Made by a program: the position numbers and the translations under genes | Part shown: positions 18,186 to 25,107 of the stretch, piece after piece | How positions within the stretch are numbered: position 1 is the stretch's first letter | Layout: each line of letters begins with the position of its first letter | The notes under the pieces: generated by a model | Database searches by the model: none | What the model was told of the DNA's origin: nothing | The model's input: only the letters and a program-made list of their open reading frames with translations | Assembly (NCBI GenBank): GCA_007280915.1 | Contig: QYQL01000170.1 | Coordinates: 1-41,377, forward strand | Source of the DNA: Verrucomicrobiaceae bacterium | Lineage (GTDB): Bacteria; Verrucomicrobiota; Verrucomicrobiia; Chthoniobacterales; Terrimicrobiaceae | Length of the DNA: 41,377 nucleotides | Reading direction: 5' to 3'

Positions 18186-19298
18186 TTATTGTGCTTTGGC
18201 GCGATACGCGCGGGGCGTGATTCCCGTGTAGCGCTTGAAGACCCTTGTGAAATAGCTCTGGTCCTCGAATCCGCATTCCAGCGCGATCTGGATGATGCTC
18301 TCACCGGTTCTTCGCAGCATGGTTTTCGCCCGGTCGATCCGGTATTGCGCCATCAGATCGGTGAATGTCCGCCCTGTCTTTTCCCGGATCAGGTGGGAGA
18401 AATGGCTCCCCGAGAGTCCGGCGGCGCGGGCCACGGAATCCCGGTCGAGAGCCTCGCCGAGGTGTTCCTCCATATAGGCCACTGCCTTGCCCAGAAGGAC
18501 GGCGTTTGGAAATTCCCTGTGGTCACGGATCGAATCCATCACCCGTTCGAGCATTCCGCAAAGCCACTTGGACACTTCTTCCTCGTCCGAAAGTCCGGCG
18601 AGGACGGTCGCGCTCTCGTAATTGCAACCGAGGACCTCCGAGGGATCCGCTCCGGATTCCACCGCCGCACGGGACATGACGACTACAAGCTCCAGAGCGA
18701 GGCTCTTCAGGAGCTGCGGACGGGATCGGGCGGCATGATAGATGCCTACGAGAACCCGGTTGATGATCTCGCGGGCGGCGTGCCGCTCACCGCGCTTGAT
18801 CGCTGCCAGCAGGCCCGGTTCCTCGCGCAGATAGAGGTCCCTGATTCCGTCGTAGAGCCGGCCTTTGAGGACATGGATCGCCTCCGCCTTCTCGCGCTCG
18901 CGCCGCGATTCTTCGCGCCGGGCCTTGAGAAACTCCACGTTTGTCAGGTTGGAGTCCTCCATCATGGAGAGCAGTTGAGCCGAGGCGGAACGGATCCGCT
19001 TGGAAATGTCCGCGGGGTCGCAGCCTTCGAGTGGGACACGTTCGACGATGATCCCTCCGGTGACGAGCGAGTTGATCATCAGCGGAATCCCCCAGCCGGC
19101 CAACCCGTCGCTGTCAGTCATGACGCAAGCCTCCCCCCAGCGCAACGCCTCACGGAGGACCTGGGTTCTCCACTCTTCGCCCGGTTTTCTCCGACGGGAG
19201 CCGGCAAGCCTGCCGTCCGCATCGGTTTCGACTGCTTGAAAGCCTGTCTCGCGAAAGTAATCGCTGAGGAGGTTCCCGATCACTTTGCCATCGGGCAT
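18186..19298 (-). CDS. AraC-family regulator with PocR-like sensor domain
   Basis: 370 residues. Residues 1 to about 120 resemble a PocR/GAF-like ligand domain (CVMTDSDGLAGWGIPLMINSLVTGGIIVERV). A charged helix follows at 125-145, then a helical domain at 150-265 shared with the regulator at 13426, and the AraC double helix-turn-helix from about 270 to the end (DRDSVARAAGLSGSHFSHLIREKTGRTF; IIQIALECGFEDQSYFTRVFKRYTG). The start overlaps the end of the RACo gene by 19 bp and mtaB follows about 97 bp later, so it sits inside the methanol gene run and is its best candidate activator. PocR-type domains sense small metabolites such as propanediol; methanol, a corrinoid state or a related alcohol are guesses for this one. 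Confidence 0.9.
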   Translation of the reverse strand: MPDGKVIGNLLSDYFRETGFQAVETDADGRLAGSRRRKPGEEWRTQVLREALRWGEACVMTDSDGLAGWGIPLMINSLVTGGIIVERVPLEGCDPADISKRIRSASAQLLSMMEDSNLTNVEFLKARREESRREREKAEAIHVLKGRLYDGIRDLYLREEPGLLAAIKRGERHAAREIINRVLVGIYHAARSRPQLLKSLALELVVVMSRAAVESGADPSEVLGCNYESATVLAGLSDEEEVSKWLCGMLERVMDSIRDHREFPNAVLLGKAVAYMEEHLGEALDRDSVARAAGLSGSHFSHLIREKTGRTFTDLMAQYRIDRAKTMLRRTGESIIQIALECGFEDQSYFTRVFKRYTGITPRAYRAKAQ

Positions 19299-20869
19299 GG
19301 CAGCGAGAGGTGGTCGAGGAAGCGGTCCTCGAATCCGGGATCGAGGTTGAGCTCAACCGTTTCGACCTGCAGGTCGCCCATTTCCGCAGCGAGCGAGCGG
19401 TCGAGCATGGCGAGGTAGGCGCCTCCCAGCGAGGTGTTGCCGACGGCGGAAACCTGCTCCTCGCCGAAGCCGGGGAGCAGTCCACAGGCGATGGCGTTGG
19501 GAATCGAGAGGTGGAGCCCGAATCCTCCGGCAAGGAAGAGGCGGCCGATCCCGGAGGGTGGAAGATTTTGAAGTTCGAGCAGGGTCTCGATGCCTGCTGC
19601 AATCGCCGCCTTGGCCTGAAGCAGAAGCGCGACATCCACCTCGCCGATGCGCAGGTCGGGCAGGTGAGGCGAGAGCAGGAAACTCAAACCGTTTTCCTCA
19701 TTCCGGAAGTGATCCGGAAAAGAGGCCACAAGCTCCTTGTCGAAACGTCCGTTTTCCGAGAGGAGGCCGATCCTACGACCCTCGGCAAGAAAATCCACAT
19801 ATGCCGATCCGGTGATCCCGTGAGGCGCATCGCAGGGTCCGCCGATCGTATCGAACTCCACCCCAAACGGCTCCATGCGCAGGGAGATCTTTCCGACAAC
19901 ATCGCGAGCTGCGCGCATTCCGCAGAGCAGCCCGCAGCCTTCAAAAGCGGGACCTGCTGCGGTTGCGCAGGCCAGGCTGCCCGCGGGCCCGCAGAGCAGA
20001 ATCTCGCCGTTTGTTCCCACGTCCACCAGCAACTGCGGGGAGTCCCCGTATCGGACTCCGCAGCAAGCCGCCCCCGCGGAGATATCTGCTCCGACATAAG
20101 CGGAGATGCCCGGCAAAAAAATCACGCGGAGGTCGCATGGGAGGCCGAAGGCATCGCCGCAGAATTCCCGCTGGTCGAGAAACGCCGGAGTGAAGGGCAC
20201 CGTCCCAAGGGGAGTCGGGTCGGTTCCGCAAGCGAGGTGGAGCATGGTCGTGTTTCCGGCCACCACGACACCGGAGATATCTCCAGTGGCTGCCCCGGAC
20301 TCCTTGAGAAGTTCCTTCAAAAGCGGATGGAAGGTTTTTTTCCAAAAATCCTCCTTCAACAAATCGATCTGCGCCTTGTCGTCCTGACAGAGCTGGATTC
20401 TCGTGAGCACATTGTCCCCCCGCGAGACCTGCGCATTGAGGGCCGAGGCCTTCGCGAGAACCTTCCCGCTCGCAAGTTCCGCAAGGATCATCGCCACCGT
20501 GGTTGTTCCTATGTCCACAGCAACACCGAGTGTTCCCGGCTCGGTGAAGATCGGATCACTACCCACAGGCACTCCCGTCTGGAAATCGCTGACCACGGAA
20601 GGAGGGTGGGAGAGCAGCGAGCGCCCCGGGATTGCGATCTTCAAAGAATCGCCTTCGTCAAGGTGATGCTGGCACGCAAGGAGATCGTGCGGAGAATCTC
20701 CTTTCAAAACCACATGACACCCTCTGCAAAGGCCTCGCTGGCTGCAGCGGGTGTTGAGCGGATAACCCGAGGAGGCAAGGATCTCCGCAAGCGTCCGTTC
20801 GAGGCGGTCCGCTTTGATGTGCCGCACTCCGGCCGCCGATTCGATTTCGATTTCCGCGAAACCGTTCAC
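19280..20869 (-). CDS. RACo, reductive activator of corrinoid proteins
   Basis: 529 residues. It uses a [2Fe-2S] cluster and ATP to reduce inactive Co(II) corrinoid back to Co(I). The N-terminal ferredoxin domain (about 1-85) has the plant-type ligands C42, C48, C51 and C66 (CSQRGLCRGC, then LLACQ). The ASKHA ATPase domain follows: phosphate loop VAVDIGTTTVAM near residue 115, VVVAGNTTMLHL, LVDVGTNGEILL and LFLAGGFGLHL. The domain set matches RACo/RamA-type activators of bacteria (DUF4445-type). The gene is seven bases after the homocysteine methyltransferase and overlaps the AraC gene downstream, forming one minus-strand operon with mtaB. Its presence shows the corrinoid proteins here need rescue, as expected if cells meet some oxygen. 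Confidence 0.93.
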   Translation of the reverse strand: MNGFAEIEIESAAGVRHIKADRLERTLAEILASSGYPLNTRCSQRGLCRGCHVVLKGDSPHDLLACQHHLDEGDSLKIAIPGRSLLSHPPSVVSDFQTGVPVGSDPIFTEPGTLGVAVDIGTTTVAMILAELASGKVLAKASALNAQVSRGDNVLTRIQLCQDDKAQIDLLKEDFWKKTFHPLLKELLKESGAATGDISGVVVAGNTTMLHLACGTDPTPLGTVPFTPAFLDQREFCGDAFGLPCDLRVIFLPGISAYVGADISAGAACCGVRYGDSPQLLVDVGTNGEILLCGPAGSLACATAAGPAFEGCGLLCGMRAARDVVGKISLRMEPFGVEFDTIGGPCDAPHGITGSAYVDFLAEGRRIGLLSENGRFDKELVASFPDHFRNEENGLSFLLSPHLPDLRIGEVDVALLLQAKAAIAAGIETLLELQNLPPSGIGRLFLAGGFGLHLSIPNAIACGLLPGFGEEQVSAVGNTSLGGAYLAMLDRSLAAEMGDLQVETVELNLDPGFEDRFLDHLSLPCPMAK

Positions 20870-20875
20870 AACATT

Positions 20876-21760
20876 TCAGGCCAACGCCTTTGCCATGGCA
20901 GCCAAATGGAGGGGGGTTGTCCCGCAGCATCCTCCGATGATCGAGACGCCAGCATCACGCAGGCGCAGGGCCGTGTCGGCCATTTCTTCCGGCGAGGCAT
21001 CATAGAGGACTCCTTCCGGTGTGTTCTTCGGGGCCCCGGCATTCGGCTGCAGGATGACAATGGCATCTCCTGCTGCGGCCTTGAGTTCGGAGGCCAGGGC
21101 GATGTAGTCGTCGAGGCTCAGATCGGTTCCGCAGTTGGCACCGACAATGTCAGCTCCCGCTTCGAGTGCGGCCGCGACGGCATCACGGGCGGAAGTCCCC
21201 ATCATGGTGCGGAAATCCGGACCGGATTTCTGGAAGGCATAAGTTACGGCGACAGGAAGTCCGCAGACCGATTTCGCCGCGCGGACTCCGACAGCCGCTT
21301 CGCCCGGGTCGCTCATCGTTTCCACTAGAATCGCATCGGCTCCACCTTCGACAAGGGCAGTAATCTGCTCGCCGAAAATACCGAGCAGCCCGGCCTCGGT
21401 CATGTCTCCGACCGGTTCCAGGAAGTCGCCGAAGGGTCCGACATCGCCGAAAACCCATCCATCGGGACCGGCGGCATCCCGGGCAAGCACAGCGGCATTT
21501 TTGTTCCAATCGACGACGTGTTCGCCAAGTCCGTGACGATCGAGCATCGATCGTGTGCCGCCGAACGAATTCGTTGTGATCAACCTGCAACCGGCTTGCG
21601 AATAGGCTGAGTGAACCGCCCGGACGTCATCCGGGCGTTCCCGGTTCCACTTCATCCCGCACTCGCCGGGGGTGAGCCCGCGCTGGATCAACTGTGTTCC
21701 CATGGCCCCGTCGCATACGACGACGCCGGACCGGCACGCGGAGAGAAGATTAGATTTCAT
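20876..21760 (-). CDS. Stand-alone homocysteine S-methyltransferase domain
   Basis: 294 residues, only the zinc-dependent homocysteine-binding barrel of MetH/BHMT type. Opening VVCDGAMGTQLIQRGL, TNSFGGTR, then zinc ligands C210 (GANCG) and C278-C279 (GGCCGTTP). It carries no folate, corrinoid or activation domain, so it needs an outside methyl donor. Candidates are S-methylmethionine or SAM (as in MmuM), betaine, or a separate methyl-corrinoid protein. Its place as first gene of the run ahead of RACo, AraC and mtaB, opposite mtaC, favours the corrinoid protein as donor: in effect the homocysteine half of MetH split off and fed by methanol. This is inference from context. The upstream AraC gene ends 61 bp before its ATG. 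Confidence 0.9.
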   Translation of the reverse strand: MKSNLLSACRSGVVVCDGAMGTQLIQRGLTPGECGMKWNRERPDDVRAVHSAYSQAGCRLITTNSFGGTRSMLDRHGLGEHVVDWNKNAAVLARDAAGPDGWVFGDVGPFGDFLEPVGDMTEAGLLGIFGEQITALVEGGADAILVETMSDPGEAAVGVRAAKSVCGLPVAVTYAFQKSGPDFRTMMGTSARDAVAAALEAGADIVGANCGTDLSLDDYIALASELKAAAGDAIVILQPNAGAPKNTPEGVLYDASPEEMADTALRLRDAGVSIIGGCCGTTPLHLAAMAKALA

Positions 21761-21821
21761 TGGTGAGGATCATCTGATGAGGTCCGAGCGGATTCAACAT
21801 CAAAACCGGCGGGATGACTCC

Positions 21822-22709
21822 TCAGACTCTCAAGCAGGCGCGTGGCCCCTGCCCATAGGACGCTGTGAAGACTTTGAAAAATTGTGCGTAGCTGCCGAAT
21901 CCGGCCTCATAAACCGCCTCCATGATCGTGGGGCGCACGGGCTTGCTGTAGCATTCCCAAAAGCGGGCCATTCGCAGGGAGTTTCTATACCGGTTGAGGG
22001 GAACACCGACCTGCCGGGCAAACATCCTGCTGAAATGAGCCTCGCTCAGCCCGCATTGTCTTGCGAGTTGGGCGAGCGAGCCTCCCCATGTGTCATCGCT
22101 CAGGAGTTCGATTGCTTTCGACACGGAGGGATGCAGTGAAATAGCCTGTTTCCGAGAGGTGCCGGCCTGCTGGAAGCGCCAGCAGAGAAGGAGTAGATGG
22201 TGCAGACCGGCATTGAGGCCGTCCGGGTCCCCGTGTCGGTAGCGAAAATCCGAGCCCACTCCGAAACCGGACTCACGGTTGAGCAGGTCCGGATCGAGCG
22301 ATCCCACCATGACATGGTCCATCATTTTGCGCAAAAAAACGAATGTCTCGGGATCCAGAACCGAGTGGAGAACCTGCCCGGGCCCCGCCTTCTTCCGCTT
22401 GAGTCCCTTGTAAGGATCGCTGTGGCAGGAGCGTGCAATCAGGCTGGGCTTGAAGACAGCCACGTAGTTTTGCGCATCATTGGTGCGGTCGACGAGCTGG
22501 TGTTCCTGCGAGGGAAACATCCAGAGCAGAGTGCGCGGGCCGAATGTGAAGCGACCGTCTCCCGTGACGTATGTGATCGAGCCGCGGGCGACCAGATTCA
22601 ACTCGAGTTCGGCGTGATGGTGGCTGCGTAAGGACGGAGGATTGCGGGCGGATTCCGCCAGAAAAATGAAACCGTCATATTCCGGTCCGAGCTTCAGGTC
22701 CTGGAGCAC
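21822..22709 (-). CDS. AraC-family regulator with cupin domain
   Basis: About 295 residues from the GTG at 22709 (a TTG at 22772 would add 21). The N-terminal cupin has PSLRSHHHAELELNLVARG, VTGDGRFTFGPRTLLWMFPSQEHQ and FKPSLIARSC; such domains bind sugars or other small ligands. The C-terminal AraC helix-turn-helix pair is GSLAQLARQCGLSEAHFSRMFARQVG and IMEAVYEAGFGSYAQFFKVF. I prefer the GTG because the cupin begins at YDGFIFL soon after, and because the shorter form leaves a palindrome at 22721-22738 in the gap to the divergent UroD-family gene. It probably controls that plus-strand run (uroD, galM, MocDEF-like fusion, hydantoinase) and perhaps itself. The sugar-type sensor fits the epimerase in that run. 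Confidence 0.85.
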   Translation of the reverse strand: MLQDLKLGPEYDGFIFLAESARNPPSLRSHHHAELELNLVARGSITYVTGDGRFTFGPRTLLWMFPSQEHQLVDRTNDAQNYVAVFKPSLIARSCHSDPYKGLKRKKAGPGQVLHSVLDPETFVFLRKMMDHVMVGSLDPDLLNRESGFGVGSDFRYRHGDPDGLNAGLHHLLLLCWRFQQAGTSRKQAISLHPSVSKAIELLSDDTWGGSLAQLARQCGLSEAHFSRMFARQVGVPLNRYRNSLRMARFWECYSKPVRPTIMEAVYEAGFGSYAQFFKVFTASYGQGPRACLRV

Positions 22710-22720
22710 GGGAGCAAAAT

Positions 22721-22738
22721 ACGATAAGTTTTTATCGT
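22721..22738. promoter_or_regulatory. Operator candidate between AraC and UroD-family genes
   Basis: ACGATAA-GTTT-TTATCGT, a perfect 7-bp inverted repeat with a 4-base spacer, lies between the divergent starts at 22709 (minus) and 22803 (plus). It is AT-rich in a GC-rich setting. If the AraC gene started at the TTG 22772 the palindrome would be coding, which is less likely. Either a repressor/activator site or a small hairpin in one leader. Confidence 0.5.
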
Positions 22739-22802
22739 GTGGCGAGAAGAATGCACGGTCCGCTTCTGCCAAGATATTTTTTCACTTCACACCCCGTTTC
22801 CC

Positions 22803-24062
22803 ATGACATCAAAAGAACGCACGCGCGCCGCCATTGAGCACCGCCAGCCCGACCGGGTTCCGATTGATTTCGGAGCCTCCTTCATCACCGGCATCCACTG
22901 CAGCGTCATCGAGAACTTGCGCCGCCATTACAAGCTGGAGCCGCACCCGGTGAAGATCTGCGAACCCTACCAGATGCTGGGATGGGTCGAGGACGACCTC
23001 CGGGAGGTGATGGGGGTGGACACGACATCGATCCTGCCGAATCGCACGATCTTCGGTTTTGTGAATGAGAACTGGAAACCCTGGAGGACGCCCTGGGGCC
23101 AGGACGTTCTGGTTTCGGAGCATTTCCAGGTGGAGGAAAGGGCGGATGGCATTTACATCCATCCGCAGGGTGATCGCTCGGCAGCGCCCAGCGGCCATCT
23201 GCCGAAAACCGGATACTTTTTTGACTCGATTATCCGGCAGGGAGAAATCGACGAGGATCATCTCAAGGTCGAGGAGAACATGGAGGAGTTCGGAGTGATG
23301 AAGGCTGCCGAAGAGGAGTATTGGCGCGAACAGGCCGAGTTGTTCCGCGGTTCCGACCGCGCGGTTGTCACGCACTTGAACGGAACGGCACTCGGGGATA
23401 TCGCGCTTGTCCCCGCCCCGTTTCTCAAGGAGCCGAAAGGGGTCCGGGACATCGCCCAGTGGTATATGACGGTCGCAACCGATCCGGATTTCGTTGCGGA
23501 GCTTTTCGACCGCCAGGTGGAGATCGCATTGGGAAACCTCGCGAAGCTTCACGAGATCGCGGGCGATGTGATCGACATCGTGGTCGTCTGCGGCACCGAT
23601 TTCGGTACGCAGGAATCCACATTTTGTTCGCGGACGACCTACGACGACATCTGGCTACCCCGCTACCGCCGGATCAACGACTGGATCCACCGGCATACGA
23701 ACTGGAAGACATTCAAGCACTCGTGCGGCGCGATCGAGGGATTTCTGCCCGGCATCATCGAGTCCGGATTCGACATCATCAATCCCGTGCAGTGCTCTGC
23801 GAAAGGGATGGATGCCAGACTGCTGAAGGAACGCCACGGCGACCGGATCACGTTCTGGGGCGGCGGGGTCAACACGCAAAAGACGCTTCCCTTCGGCACG
23901 CCGGAGGAGGTGAGGGCGGAGGTGCTCGATCGCTGCGAAACATTTGCGCCGAGCGGAGGATTCGTCTTCAACGCGATCCACAACGTCCAGGCGCTCACGC
24001 CGACGGAAAACGTGGTGGCGATGATCGAGGCGGTGCATTCGTTCAACGGCGGGCGGGCCTGA
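22803..24062 (+). CDS. UroD-family protein, likely methyltransferase-related
   Basis: 419 residues from the ATG at 22803 (the frame upstream is untranslated leader). Opens MTSKERTRAAIEHRQPDRVPIDF, the usual start of COG0407 UroD-like proteins. It has H306 and C308 (KHSCGAI) as two of the three zinc ligands of MtaA/MtbA-type enzymes, but where those have a third cysteine near the C-terminus this reads GGFVFNAIHNVQAL. It may bind metal differently or act in another reaction. There is no corrinoid protein next to it. Downstream, galM begins after 13 bp and the fused oxygenase 9 bp after galM, so it leads an operon of sugar-type enzymes. A demethylation or methyl-transfer step on a methylated sugar is possible, not shown. 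Confidence 0.8.
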   Translation: MTSKERTRAAIEHRQPDRVPIDFGASFITGIHCSVIENLRRHYKLEPHPVKICEPYQMLGWVEDDLREVMGVDTTSILPNRTIFGFVNENWKPWRTPWGQDVLVSEHFQVEERADGIYIHPQGDRSAAPSGHLPKTGYFFDSIIRQGEIDEDHLKVEENMEEFGVMKAAEEEYWREQAELFRGSDRAVVTHLNGTALGDIALVPAPFLKEPKGVRDIAQWYMTVATDPDFVAELFDRQVEIALGNLAKLHEIAGDVIDIVVVCGTDFGTQESTFCSRTTYDDIWLPRYRRINDWIHRHTNWKTFKHSCGAIEGFLPGIIESGFDIINPVQCSAKGMDARLLKERHGDRITFWGGGVNTQKTLPFGTPEEVRAEVLDRCETFAPSGGFVFNAIHNVQALTPTENVVAMIEAVHSFNGGRA

Positions 24063-24075
24063 GCCAACCTCCGAC

Positions 24076-25098
24076 ATGAGATCGCGCCCATTTGGAAATC
24101 TTCCATCCGGCGAATCCGTGGAGCTCTGGACGCTCGCCGGAAGCGGCGGGGCGAATCTGGAGTTCCTGACTTACGGAGGGATCGTCACCTCGCTAATGGT
24201 GCCCGATAGAAACGGAACAATTGCCGATATCGTGCTCGGATTTGACCGGCTGGAGCCATATCTGACCGGCCATCCGTATTTCGGTGCGATCACCGGCCGC
24301 GTGGCCGGACGCATTCCCGGCGCACGTTTCACGCTGGATGGAAAAACTTACGAGCTCGCAAAAAACGACGGGCCGAACCACCTGCACGGCGGCCTGTGCG
24401 GCCTCGACAAGCGGATCTGGAAGGCGGAGCAGATCGTCCGCGCGGATGGGGCCGATTCGATCCGGCTCGTTTACCACAGCCCGGACGGCGAGGAAGGATA
24501 CCCCGGGGCGGTGGATTTTTCCGTCACCTACACGTTCACCCGTGACAACGTTTTCCTGATCGAGAGCGAGGCCGTCAGCGACCGCCTGACTCCTGTGAGC
24601 CTGACTCACCACAGCTACTTCAACCTTGCGGGGAAGGGGAGCATTCTCAACCACGAGCTCGAGGTCTTCTCCGACCGGGCATTTGTGGTTGATGAGATCT
24701 TGACCCCGCTCGGGCAAAGCAGGCCGGTCGCGGGAAGTGTGAGCGATTTCAACTCGCCCCGGCGGTTGGGGGATGTGATTCCTCACCTATTTGAGGGCCA
24801 TGGAGAATGCTATCAACTTCCGGGCGGCGACTATCTTGCCGCGCGCGTTTATGATCCCGCCAGCGGTCGCACGCTCGCCGTTTCGACCGACGAATTTTGT
24901 CTCCAAATCTACACGTCTTCCAAGCTCGACTGTGCTTCACCCGGGAAATCAGGACGCCCGTATCCGCCCTATTCCGGTCTGTGCCTGGAATGCGAAGGGT
25001 ATCCGGGCGGGGTGGATTATCCCGAATTCGGCAGCATTCTCGTCGAGCCCGGACGCCCCATGCGCCGCACCACCCGCTACGCGTTTTCCACGCAATAG
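24076..25098 (+). CDS. galM: Aldose 1-epimerase (galactose mutarotase)
   Basis: 340 residues. Interconverts alpha and beta forms of free aldoses. The catalytic signatures are present: FGAITGRVAGRIPGARF, NHLHGGLCGLDKRIW, THHSYFNLAG with the acid histidine, and near the end LCLECEGYPGGVDYPEFGSILVEPG with the catalytic-base glutamate. Full length for the family. It is sandwiched between a UroD-family gene and the MocDEF-like fusion with only 13 and 9 bp of spacing, so it probably acts on a sugar handled by that operon rather than in the Leloir pathway; no galK/T genes are near. Substrate specificity cannot be read from sequence. Confidence 0.93.
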   Translation: MRSRPFGNLPSGESVELWTLAGSGGANLEFLTYGGIVTSLMVPDRNGTIADIVLGFDRLEPYLTGHPYFGAITGRVAGRIPGARFTLDGKTYELAKNDGPNHLHGGLCGLDKRIWKAEQIVRADGADSIRLVYHSPDGEEGYPGAVDFSVTYTFTRDNVFLIESEAVSDRLTPVSLTHHSYFNLAGKGSILNHELEVFSDRAFVVDEILTPLGQSRPVAGSVSDFNSPRRLGDVIPHLFEGHGECYQLPGGDYLAARVYDPASGRTLAVSTDEFCLQIYTSSKLDCASPGKSGRPYPPYSGLCLECEGYPGGVDYPEFGSILVEPGRPMRRTTRYAFSTQ

Positions 25099-25107
25099 CA
25101 TTTCGAT

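Noticed and set aside
19310-21328. 672-codon plus-strand ORF antisense to RACo and the homocysteine methyltransferase
   Set aside because: It follows codon shadows of two clear genes and shows no recognisable motif.
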